Assembly: GCA_024644185.1 (NCBI GenBank) | Contig: JAHELM010000008.1 | Location: forward strand, 1-15,612 | Direction: 5' to 3' | DNA from: Rhodospirillales bacterium | Lineage (GTDB): Bacteria > Pseudomonadota > Alphaproteobacteria > UBA8366 > JADFVY01 | Length of the DNA stretch: 15,612 nt | Part shown: positions 7,751 through 14,147 of the stretch, in pieces | Numbering within the stretch: position 1 is the first letter of the stretch | Layout: every line of letters begins with the position of its first letter | Notes under the pieces: generated by a model | Seen by the model: the letters and a program-made list of their open reading frames with translations, nothing else | Told to the model about the DNA's origin: nothing | Databases searched by the model: none | Program-made: the position numbers and the translations under genes

Positions 7751-9529
7751 ATGTATGAGAGCTTTGACATTCTGAGCGTCGTCGGGGTCATTGTCGCCAC
7801 CGTCATCGTCATCGGCCTGATCTTTTCGCGGCTCTATACGCGGGCCTCCAAGGAAATCTCCTTCGTTCGCACCGGCATGCGCGGCCAGATGGTCGTGCTG
7901 AACGGCGGCGCCCTGGTGTTTCCCATCCTGCACGAGACGATTCCGGTCAACATGAACACGTTGCGGCTGGAGGTGCGGCGCGCCAACGAGCAGGCGCTGA
8001 TCACCCGCGACCGCATGCGGGTCGATGTGCTGGCGGAATTCTATGTGCGCGTCCAGCCGACCGCCGATTCCATCGCCGCGGCGGCGCAGACTCTCGGCCG
8101 ACGCACCATGGAACCGTCCGCCCTGAAGGAACTGGTCGAAGGCAAATTCGTCGATGCGCTGCGCGCGGTGGCGGCCGAGATGACCATGGAGGAACTGCAC
8201 GAACAGCGCGTGAACTTTGTGCAGAAAGTGCAAAAAGCCGTATCCGAGGACTTGCTGAAAAACGGCCTCGAACTGGAATCGGTCTCGCTGACCGGGCTGG
8301 ACCAGACCAACAAGGAATTCTTCAATCCCAACAACGCGTTCGATGCGGCCGGCCTGACCAAGCTGACCGAGGAGATCGAAGAGCGCCGCAAGCGCCGCAA
8401 CGATATCGAGCAGGACACGCTGATCCAGATCGAGCAGAAGAATCTGCACGCCGCGCAACAGCATCTGCAGATCGAGCGCGACAAGGAATATGCCCGGCTG
8501 GAACAGCAGCGCGAGATTTCGATCCGCACCGCGGCCCAGGCCGCCGAGATCGCGCGCGAGGAGGCCGAGCGCCACCGCGAGGCCGAGGAAGCCCGGATTA
8601 CCGCCACCCAGTCGGTCGATCTCGCCCGCATTCACACCGAACGCCAGGTCGAGGAACAGCGCATCGAAAAGGACCGGCAAATTCGCGAGAAGGATATCGA
8701 CCGCGAGAAAACCGTGGAGGTGGCGAACCAGGACAAGACCATCGCGATCGCCGAGAAGTCCAAGCAACAGGCGGCCGCGCAGGCCGCGGCCGAACGCGCG
8801 CGCGCCGATGCGGTCAAGGCCGAGGAAATGGTCGAGACCGTGCGCGCAACCGAACGGTCGGAACGCCAGAAGACCATAGAACTCATCGAGGCCCGCAAAC
8901 AGGCTGAACGGGACGCCATCTCCGTTCGCGTCAAGGCGGAGTCCGAAAAGCTGGCCGCCGACGACAATGCGCAGGCGCTGCGCACCATGGCCGAAGGCCG
9001 GGCCGCGGAAACCCGCATCGCCGCCGAGGGCGAGGCCGAGGCCGAGAAGCTGCGCGCGGCCGCTTCGGAGCTGCGCTATTCGGTCGAGGCCGCCGGGCGC
9101 GCGGCGCTGAACGACGCGGATAACCGCCTGTCGTCGGACATCGTGCGGATGAAGATCCAGATTGCCTTGATCGAACAGTTGCGCGACATCATCCGCGAAT
9201 CGGTCAAGCCCATGGAATCCATCGACTCCATCAAGATCCTGCAGGTCGACGGGCTGGGCGGGGTGAACGGCACCGGACATGGCGGCGGCAATGGCAACGG
9301 CGCATCCGCCGGTTCGCCATCCGACCAGATCGTCCAGAGTGCCCTGAAATACCGTGCCCAGGCGCCGCTGATCGACAGCCTGCTCCGCGAACTCGGTTTC
9401 TCGGGGATGGATCCGGCCTCCATGTCCGGAACGCTGGCCAGCGCCGCATTCGGCGGTGAGACCAACGGCACGGCGGGACCCGCCGAACCTCCGGCCAGGA
9501 CGCCAAAGGCCCGGCCGCGCAGCGAGTGA
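7751..9529 (+). CDS. yqiK: YqiK-type flotillin (SPFH/band 7 domain membrane scaffold)
   Basis: 592 aa. The ATG at 7751 has GGGG 7 bases upstream and places a single membrane helix at residues 8-26. An in-frame TTG at 7733 is rejected. The SPFH/band-7 domain spans about 30-200 (FVRTGMRGQMVVLNGGALVFPILHE, then NPNNAFDAAG at its end). A very long Glu/Ala/Arg-rich coiled coil follows (205-440), typical of flotillins. The C-terminal oligomerisation region is at 440-500, followed by a Gly/Asn-rich linker (503-520) and a short helical tail. E. coli YqiK is somewhat shorter (about 550 aa). The difference appears to be in the tail. Flotillins scaffold membrane microdomains. Here the linkage with YqiJ and a PspA-like protein suggests a shared membrane-integrity function. 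Confidence 0.93.
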   Translation: MYESFDILSVVGVIVATVIVIGLIFSRLYTRASKEISFVRTGMRGQMVVLNGGALVFPILHETIPVNMNTLRLEVRRANEQALITRDRMRVDVLAEFYVRVQPTADSIAAAAQTLGRRTMEPSALKELVEGKFVDALRAVAAEMTMEELHEQRVNFVQKVQKAVSEDLLKNGLELESVSLTGLDQTNKEFFNPNNAFDAAGLTKLTEEIEERRKRRNDIEQDTLIQIEQKNLHAAQQHLQIERDKEYARLEQQREISIRTAAQAAEIAREEAERHREAEEARITATQSVDLARIHTERQVEEQRIEKDRQIREKDIDREKTVEVANQDKTIAIAEKSKQQAAAQAAAERARADAVKAEEMVETVRATERSERQKTIELIEARKQAERDAISVRVKAESEKLAADDNAQALRTMAEGRAAETRIAAEGEAEAEKLRAAASELRYSVEAAGRAALNDADNRLSSDIVRMKIQIALIEQLRDIIRESVKPMESIDSIKILQVDGLGGVNGTGHGGGNGNGASAGSPSDQIVQSALKYRAQAPLIDSLLRELGFSGMDPASMSGTLASAAFGGETNGTAGPAEPPARTPKARPRSE

Positions 9530-9547
9530 TCCGATCCTGACCGGTGC

Positions 9548-9572
9548 GGGGGATGCCGATGGCATCCCCCTT
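9548..9572 (+). terminator. Hairpin terminator after yqiK
   Basis: A perfect 10-bp stem, GGGGGATGCC with GGCATCCCCC, closes a 3-base loop 18 bases after the yqiK stop. Only two T follow (TTATG), so it is a strong hairpin but a weak intrinsic terminator. It may instead protect the mRNA 3' end. Confidence 0.6.
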
Positions 9573-9642
9573 ATGCCCGCCCCGGCGATCGTGCTAGAGG
9601 GGAGACCGGCCTGAATCCGGGCCGACAAGCACGGGTGGACGC

Positions 9643-10422
9643 GTGGACCCCATTCTCGATCCCTGGTTCTATGCGGTCGCCATCCCCGCGGTGGTGATCG
9701 TCGGCTTTTCCAAGGCCGGGGTCGGCGGCGGGCTGGGCATCATGGCGGTGCCGATGATGGCGCTGGTGGTGTCGCCGGTGCAGGCGGCGGCCGTGCTGAT
9801 GCCGCTGCTGCTGTTCATGGACGGGTTCACGCTGCGCGCCTACTGGAATGTCTGGGACCGGCGCAATCTGGCGATCATGCTGCCGGGCTCGGTGGCCGGG
9901 GTGGCGATCGGCGCGCTGGCCTTCGGCTATCTGAGCGACAATGTCGTGCGGGTGATCGTCGGCGCCATCGCCATCGCCTTCACGCTGTACCGCTGGATCG
10001 GGCCGCGGCTGCTGAAGCGCGACGCCGACCACCGCGGCGCGCCGCACCGGGGCTGGGGGGCGTTCTGGGCCGGGGTCGGCGGCTTCACCAGCGTCATCGC
10101 CCATGGCGGCAGCCCGCCGGTGCATATCTACCTGCTGCCGCAGAAGCTGGAAAAGCACATCTTTGTCGGCACCACGGTGGTGCTGTTCGCGCTGGTCGAC
10201 GTGATGAAGCTGCCCGCCTATGCGCTGTTCGGATCGCTGGACCCGACCAACCTGGAGACCGCGCTGATCCTGGCCCCGGCGGCGCCGCTTGGCATCTGGC
10301 TGGGTATTCATTTTCAGCGCCGGCTGCCCGAGGTTCTGTTCTATCGAATCTGCTATGCGCTGATCTTCCTGACCGGCTGCCGCCTGGCCTGGCAGGGCGT
10401 CGCCGGGATGACGGGAGCCTGA
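9643..10422 (+). CDS. TauE/SafE (TSUP) family permease, first of two paralogs
   Basis: 259 aa, GTG start at 9643, chosen because it aligns without gap to the start of the second paralog at 11861. Seven or eight hydrophobic segments cover most of the protein. The TSUP hallmarks are present: a Gly-rich loop after the first helix (SKAGVGGGLG, 23-32), the AAAVLMPLLL second helix, and the repeated motif in the second half (GGFTSVIAHGGSPPVHIYLLPQ, from 146). The family carries out sulfite, sulfoacetate, taurine-derived or other small anion export or uptake. The lyase SuyAB 3 kb away makes a sulfite role attractive, but substrate cannot be read from sequence. A 72-aa gene begins 2 bases after its stop. 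GTGCTA 52 bases upstream of the start recurs 45 bases upstream of the paralog, a possible -10-like element. Confidence 0.88.
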   Translation: MDPILDPWFYAVAIPAVVIVGFSKAGVGGGLGIMAVPMMALVVSPVQAAAVLMPLLLFMDGFTLRAYWNVWDRRNLAIMLPGSVAGVAIGALAFGYLSDNVVRVIVGAIAIAFTLYRWIGPRLLKRDADHRGAPHRGWGAFWAGVGGFTSVIAHGGSPPVHIYLLPQKLEKHIFVGTTVVLFALVDVMKLPAYALFGSLDPTNLETALILAPAAPLGIWLGIHFQRRLPEVLFYRICYALIFLTGCRLAWQGVAGMTGA

Positions 10423-10424
10423 AC

Positions 10425-10643
10425 ATGGACGCCGAAATCGACGTGGAGGTCATCGTCGCCCGCGCCTTCGAGACTACCTTCGACGGTACGCCCGAGCGCA
10501 TCCGCGTCGTCGGCGACCGCGCCCGCAATCTCGTGAATCATGCCATTATCGACAACCGGATCGGCTGGTTCGCCGCCCGCCGCCTGCGCAGGCGGGCAGA
10601 GGCGGAAATCCTGCGACAGGTGGCGGCGCTGGGCCCTCTCTGA
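10425..10643 (+). CDS. Small conserved-looking hypothetical protein (72 aa)
   Basis: It starts 2 bases after the TSUP permease stop, with GGAG 7 bases upstream of the ATG, so translational coupling is likely. The sequence is soluble: an acidic first strand (EIDVEVIVARAFE), a central region with RIRVVGDRARNLVNH, and a basic C-terminal helix (FAARRLRRRAEAEILRQVAAL). There are no Cys residues, no signal peptide and no membrane segment. I do not recognise the family. Its tight coupling to a permease suggests a cytoplasmic partner or regulator, but no function can be assigned. Confidence 0.7.
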   Translation: MDAEIDVEVIVARAFETTFDGTPERIRVVGDRARNLVNHAIIDNRIGWFAARRLRRRAEAEILRQVAALGPL

Positions 10644-10725
10644 GCGGGTAACCGTTCGTTGACGATCTTCCCTTATCTTCAGCGCACGCGCGAAACAATC
10701 GCGCCGCCGCAAAGGAAGGGAAACA

Positions 10726-11778
10726 ATGCTCGATTTCATGGCCCGGCGCCTGACGACCGGGGTTGCATGCATGCTGGTCGCGGCGGCCACGCTGGTCGCC
10801 GCGACGGACGTCCGGGCGGAGAACCGCACGGCGGTCAGCGGCGACTGGGAAATACTCTGGAACGACACCGGGGCCACCGTCCGGCACCGGCCGACCGGCC
10901 ACAGCATGGCCCTGTTCGAGGACGTGAAATCGACAGTGCCCGAGGGCGAGGAAGGCGAGTCCTGGGAAAACTACGAGATGCTGTCGGTGACCGGCCCGAT
11001 CGTCGCCTACGGCGCAACATGGTATGCCGAGGGCGGCGCCCATCCCAGCTATGGCCAGTCCGTGCGGACGATCGATCTGTCCCGGGTGGATGCGGCGCAA
11101 TTCGGCGGCAAATCATTCAAATTCCCTGAGGCGAACCTGGCTTCGCTGTTTGGCGAGGATGCGGTGTTCGCCCAGCTGTCGGCCGAACCGGCCGTACGGC
11201 AGGCAATTGCCGAATCCGCCGCGCAACGCGGCGAGGCCCCGCCCCGGCCCGCCAGTCTGGCCGCCTTGATCGAGGTCGCGGACGGCGGCTGTTTGATGTG
11301 GATGCACGATCGGTTGCTGTCGGATTTTCATATCGCCTGGCGGCTGGGTGGAAAGTATGCGGCCGTGGTCATCGGCCTGACCCATGGCTGCGAGGCGGCG
11401 CGGGGCACCTTCACCGAGCTGGCGCCGATCTTCCTGCCGATCCCGAAAACCCTGTCCGCCGCCTTCGCCCACGCGGTCGAGCAAGGGCTGCTGGAGGATC
11501 GCGTCTTCGAGAAGCCGGGCTTCAACTGCGCCAAGGCATCGGCGCCCGTCGAGGTGCTGATGTGCGGCAACGCCGAACTGGCCGGGCTGGACCGCGCTGT
11601 GGGCGACCTTTTTGGCAGCCTTCGCAAGAGCCTGCCGGCCGACCGGTCGAAGGCGCTGCGCGACGAACAGCGGAAATGGCTGGTGGCGCGCGACGCCGCC
11701 TGCGCGCCACTGGACGCGCCCTGCCTGATCGAACAATACCGGGGCCGGCTGGCGGCGCTGCAGGCGATGCGGGGATAA
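10726..11778 (+). CDS. Secreted protein with DUF3298-like region and C-terminal LprI (DUF1311) domain
   Basis: 350 aa. The ATG at 10726 follows AAGGAAGGG by 5 bases. A Sec signal peptide ends near residue 31 (VRA-EN). The middle region (about 85-245) resembles DUF3298, the extracellular domain of RsiV and PdaC: a WYAEGGAHPSYG turn at 99-110, a TIDL strand, then a SLFGEDA segment (140-146). The C-terminal 85 residues are an LprI/DUF1311 domain with its usual signature: FNCAKASAPVEVLMC, AELAGLDRAVGDLF, LRDEQRKWLVARDAAC and CLIEQYRGRL. The four domain cysteines (268, 280, 326, 333) are present, and a further pair (189, 222) lies in the middle region. LprI proteins include a mycobacterial lysozyme inhibitor, and the RsiV DUF3298 domain binds lysozyme, so an envelope-protective role is possible. 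The DUF3298 call is the weaker half. Confidence 0.82.
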   Translation: MLDFMARRLTTGVACMLVAAATLVAATDVRAENRTAVSGDWEILWNDTGATVRHRPTGHSMALFEDVKSTVPEGEEGESWENYEMLSVTGPIVAYGATWYAEGGAHPSYGQSVRTIDLSRVDAAQFGGKSFKFPEANLASLFGEDAVFAQLSAEPAVRQAIAESAAQRGEAPPRPASLAALIEVADGGCLMWMHDRLLSDFHIAWRLGGKYAAVVIGLTHGCEAARGTFTELAPIFLPIPKTLSAAFAHAVEQGLLEDRVFEKPGFNCAKASAPVEVLMCGNAELAGLDRAVGDLFGSLRKSLPADRSKALRDEQRKWLVARDAACAPLDAPCLIEQYRGRLAALQAMRG

Positions 11779-11860
11779 GGCGCGACGTTTTTTCCCTGCC
11801 GGCGGACGCGGCGCCGTGCTACACACCGGCCCGTCCTCGTTTCCTGTCGGAGCATCCCCG

Positions 11861-12640
11861 GTGGACATCGTCACCGACCCGCTGTTCTACGCCGTCGCGA
11901 TTCCGGCGGTGCTGATCGTCGGCATTTCCAAGGGCGGGGTCGGCGGCGGGCTGGGATCGATCGGGGTGCCGCTGATGGCGCTGGCGGTATCGCCGGTGCA
12001 GGCGGCGGCGATCATGCTGCCGGTGCTGTGCCTGATGGATCTGTTCGGGCTTCGCGCCTACTGGCGCATCTGGGACCGGCGCAATCTCGGCTACATGCTG
12101 CCGGGGGCGATGGCCGGCATCGCCATCGGCACGTTCAGTTTCCGCTATCTCAGCGACGATGCGGTGCGGCTGATCGTCGGCGCGGTGGCGCTTGTCTTCG
12201 TGGGCTATCAGCAGATCGGCCCGCGGCTGCTGGCCCGCGCCGCCGATCACCGATCCGCCCCGCATCGCGGCTGGGGCGCGTTCTGGGGGGCGGTGTCCGG
12301 CTTCACCAGCTTCGTCGCCCATTCCGGCGGCCCGCCGATGCATATCAACCTGCTGCCCCAGCGGATGGACAAGACGCTCTACATGGGCACCACGGTGGTG
12401 TTCTTCACCATCGTCAATTATGTGAAGCTTGTTCCCTATGGTGTCCTGGGGCAGTTGTCGGGCGACAATCTGGGCACGGCGTTGATCCTCAGCCCGCTGG
12501 CGCCGCTGGGCATCTGGCTGGGCGTGCGCTTCCACCACATGCTGAGCGACCGGGCGTTCTACGCGCTGTGCTTCGCCTTCCTGGGGCTTACCGGGGTGAA
12601 GCTGATCTGGGACGGGCTGTCCGGGCTGCTGGGCGGATGA
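11861..12640 (+). CDS. TauE/SafE (TSUP) family permease, second of two paralogs
   Basis: 259 aa. The GTG at 11861 is taken as start (CGGAG 7 bases upstream). An upstream in-frame GTG at 11816 would add 15 residues that the paralog lacks. Aligned by hand without a single gap to the permease at 9643-10422, about 157 of 259 residues are identical (roughly 61%). Conserved blocks include FYAVAIPAV, SPVQAAA, LRAYW, WDRRNL, PHRGWGAFW, AHxGxPP and PLGIWLG. Several hydrophobic segments and the TSUP Gly-rich loop (SKGGVGGGLG) are clear. Its stop is 3 bases from the stop of the convergent membrane-protein gene. The proximity to suyAB and a GntR regulator makes sulfite export a reasonable but unproven role. 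Confidence 0.9.
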   Translation: MDIVTDPLFYAVAIPAVLIVGISKGGVGGGLGSIGVPLMALAVSPVQAAAIMLPVLCLMDLFGLRAYWRIWDRRNLGYMLPGAMAGIAIGTFSFRYLSDDAVRLIVGAVALVFVGYQQIGPRLLARAADHRSAPHRGWGAFWGAVSGFTSFVAHSGGPPMHINLLPQRMDKTLYMGTTVVFFTIVNYVKLVPYGVLGQLSGDNLGTALILSPLAPLGIWLGVRFHHMLSDRAFYALCFAFLGLTGVKLIWDGLSGLLGG

Positions 12641-12643
12641 CAG

Positions 12644-12943
12644 TCAGTCGGCCGGCGGGTCGCCCCGCGGGCCCAGCCGGGTGACGATCTTCTCCGCCAG
12701 GGGCATCGCCAGATCCGGGATCAGCGCCACCGGAAGCAGGAGCAGCCGCAGCCACAGCGTGCCGGCCGGCGCCAGCAGCAGCGCCGCGATCCCCAGGAGG
12801 CTTCCCAGGACGGGCAGCGGCGACGGTCCGTCATACGATCGGCGATGGACACGGTCGGCGGCGAAAAACACGTTGTAGGCCGCGACTTTCAGCCACAGCA
12901 GCCCGAGAACCGCCCCGCCGATCCAGCGCATGATCTCGTCCAT
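12644..12943 (-). CDS. Small membrane protein of unknown function
   Basis: 99 aa. The ATG at 12943 is chosen because AGGA lies 9 bases upstream and the gene then begins 11 bases after the GntR gene stop. An upstream in-frame start at 13012 would overlap the regulator gene by 58 bases. Hydrophobic segments sit at about 5-27, 44-60 and 63-80, separated by a basic, polar loop (DRVHRRSYDGPSP, 30-42). No motif is recognisable. It is co-oriented with and probably co-transcribed with the GntR regulator, and convergent with the TSUP permease with only 3 bases between the stops. Confidence 0.65.
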   Translation of the reverse strand: MDEIMRWIGGAVLGLLWLKVAAYNVFFAADRVHRRSYDGPSPLPVLGSLLGIAALLLAPAGTLWLRLLLLPVALIPDLAMPLAEKIVTRLGPRGDPPAD

Positions 12944-12954
12944 GCCGGCATCCT

Positions 12955-13722
12955 TCAGCCCAGTTCCACCTGATAGAGATGCGTCGTCGTCAGACAGCGG
13001 CTGACCCGCCATTCCACCGGCTTGCCCTCCAGCGACAGCGCGACGCGGTCGATTTCCAGCAGCGGCGCGCCGGTCGCGATGCCCAGCTGCTCGGCGTCGT
13101 CGGCGCTCGCCGCCACCGCGCCCAGCCGCTCGGCGGCGCGCGCGATGGTGACGCCCCAGCGGCGCTGGTAAAGGTCATAGAGGGTGTTCGGCAGCGGGCG
13201 GATATCTTCCAGCCCCGGAAAACCGGCCAGCGGAACCACCACGGTTTCGTGGATCGACGGGCGGCCGTCCAGCAGGCGGACCCGGTGGATGCGCAAGACC
13301 CGGTCACCACGGGCGATCCCCAGCCGCGCCGCCTCCTCCGCGCCGGCGGCCCCGGCCCGCGCCGAGATCACCCGGCTGTCCGGCAGGCGGCGCTGGCCGT
13401 CCGGTCCGACCAGGTGGAAAAAGTGAAACAGCGCGCGGGCTTCGTCGTGTTCGGCGACATAGGTGCCGCGGCCCTGGCGGCGCACCAGCGTGTTCTCGGC
13501 CGCCAGTTCGTCCAGCGCCTTGCGGACGGTGCCCTGGCTGACGCCGAATTCGGCGGCCAGCTGGAACTCGCTGGGCAGCGGCGCCCCGGCCCGCCAGACC
13601 CCGTCGACCAGCCGGCGCAGCATCAGCGCCTTGACCTGGACATACAGCGGCGACGCCTTCGGTTCCGCCGGTTTCGCGGCGGTCTTGCGGGGCTTGCGCA
13701 GGGCTTCGGACAACGGTTTCAT
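12955..13722 (-). CDS. GntR family transcriptional regulator, HutC/UTRA subfamily
   Basis: 255 aa from the ATG at 13722. ATGs at 13734 and 13731 are also in frame, and the best Shine-Dalgarno-like run (GGGGGG) lies between these and 13722, so the start is uncertain by four residues. The first 24 residues are a basic, Pro/Ala-rich extension. The GntR winged helix spans about 25-92, with the helix-turn-helix at AAEFGVSQGTVRKALDEL (56-73) and the wing at RRQGRGTYV. A UTRA effector-binding domain fills the remainder (about 95-250: GDRVLRIHRVRL, GRPSIHETVVV, LLEIDRVAL, PVEWRVSR). The gene is divergent from suyAB across a 138-base gap containing a strong palindrome, so it most likely represses suyAB and itself and responds to a sulfonate-type ligand. 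Confidence 0.92.
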   Translation of the reverse strand: MKPLSEALRKPRKTAAKPAEPKASPLYVQVKALMLRRLVDGVWRAGAPLPSEFQLAAEFGVSQGTVRKALDELAAENTLVRRQGRGTYVAEHDEARALFHFFHLVGPDGQRRLPDSRVISARAGAAGAEEAARLGIARGDRVLRIHRVRLLDGRPSIHETVVVPLAGFPGLEDIRPLPNTLYDLYQRRWGVTIARAAERLGAVAASADDAEQLGIATGAPLLEIDRVALSLEGKPVEWRVSRCLTTTHLYQVELG

Positions 13723-13743
13723 GCCCCCCATCATAGCCGCGCA

Positions 13744-13772
13744 TTGACTCGCCGCCAAGTCTTATGTCTTAT
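13744..13772 (+). promoter_or_regulatory. Candidate suyAB promoter overlapping the operator
   Basis: TTGACT at 13744-13749, a 17-base spacer and TCTTAT at 13767-13772 form the best sigma-70-like element upstream of suyA. The -10 lies inside the palindrome, as expected for repression by occlusion. Slightly shifted -10 candidates (TTATAT at 13769, TATATA at 13770) are also possible. Confidence 0.45.
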
Positions 13773-13786
13773 ATAAGATATAAGAC
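13759..13786. promoter_or_regulatory. Near-perfect 28-bp palindromic operator between gntR and suyA
   Basis: The left half is GTCTTATGTCTTAT and the right half ATAAGATATAAGAC. These are reverse complements except at one position per arm. Each half is itself a tandem repeat of GTCTTAT or ATAAGAY, so the element contains a perfect central 12-bp palindrome (TCTTATATAAGA) plus an outer pair at a 7-bp offset. AT-rich palindromes of this form are typical HutC/GntR operators. The site lies in a GC-rich gap 36 bases from the chosen gntR start and overlaps the suyA promoter candidate. Confidence 0.8.
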
Positions 13787-13860
13787 CTGGCCCGGCGACC
13801 CGCGGATTCCGGTGGGTGCCGGCGCCGTTCCCGCAATTTGCGCAAAACGAAGGAAACCCG

Positions 13861-14145
13861 ATGCCTCCGCATTTTCTGGTGCACAATCCCACCGACTCCG
13901 CCGGCGTCGTCGTCGTCGAGGGCGTCACCGCCGGTCAGACGCTCGAGGGCTGGGTGATGGAGACCGACGCGACGATCACGGTGAAGGCGCTGGACGCCAT
14001 CCCGCTGGGCCACAAGGTGGCGCTGTCGGACATCAGGTCCGGCGCGACCATCCTGAAATACGGCCACGACATCGGCAAGGCCGTGGCCGACATCCGCAAG
14101 GGCGGGCACGTCCACGTCCACAACGTCAAGACCAAGAGGTGGTAG
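13861..14145 (+). CDS. suyA: (2R)-3-sulfolactate sulfo-lyase subunit alpha (UxaA N-terminal SAF domain)
   Basis: 94 aa. The ATG at 13861 has AAGGAA 5-6 bases upstream. An in-frame GTG at 13816 is ignored. It is a stand-alone SAF domain, the N-terminal part of altronate/galactarate dehydratases: FLVHNPTDSAGVVVVEG at the start, IPLGHKVAL (47-55), KYGHDIG (66-72) and the C-terminal HVHVHNVKTKRW, which I associate with SuyA. With SuyB it cleaves sulfolactate to pyruvate and sulfite in the cytoplasm. Two bases separate it from suyB. UxaA-type altronate dehydratase subunits are the alternative, but the close match of the partner to SuyB favours sulfolactate. Confidence 0.85.
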   Translation: MPPHFLVHNPTDSAGVVVVEGVTAGQTLEGWVMETDATITVKALDAIPLGHKVALSDIRSGATILKYGHDIGKAVADIRKGGHVHVHNVKTKRW

Positions 14146-14147
14146 GC

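Noticed and set aside
7313..9628. Minus-strand open frame of 771 codons opposite yqiJ and yqiK
   Set aside because: It covers the intergenic hairpin and antisense of two clear genes. Its composition is a shadow of the flotillin coiled coil.
10654..10690. TTGACG upstream of the LprI-type gene as a promoter
   Set aside because: TTGACG at 10659-10664 has no acceptable -10 at 16-18 bases. TATCTT lies only 9 bases away.
11785..11800. T-run after the LprI-type gene as a terminator
   Set aside because: GTTTTTTCCC follows the stop codon, but no stable stem precedes it.
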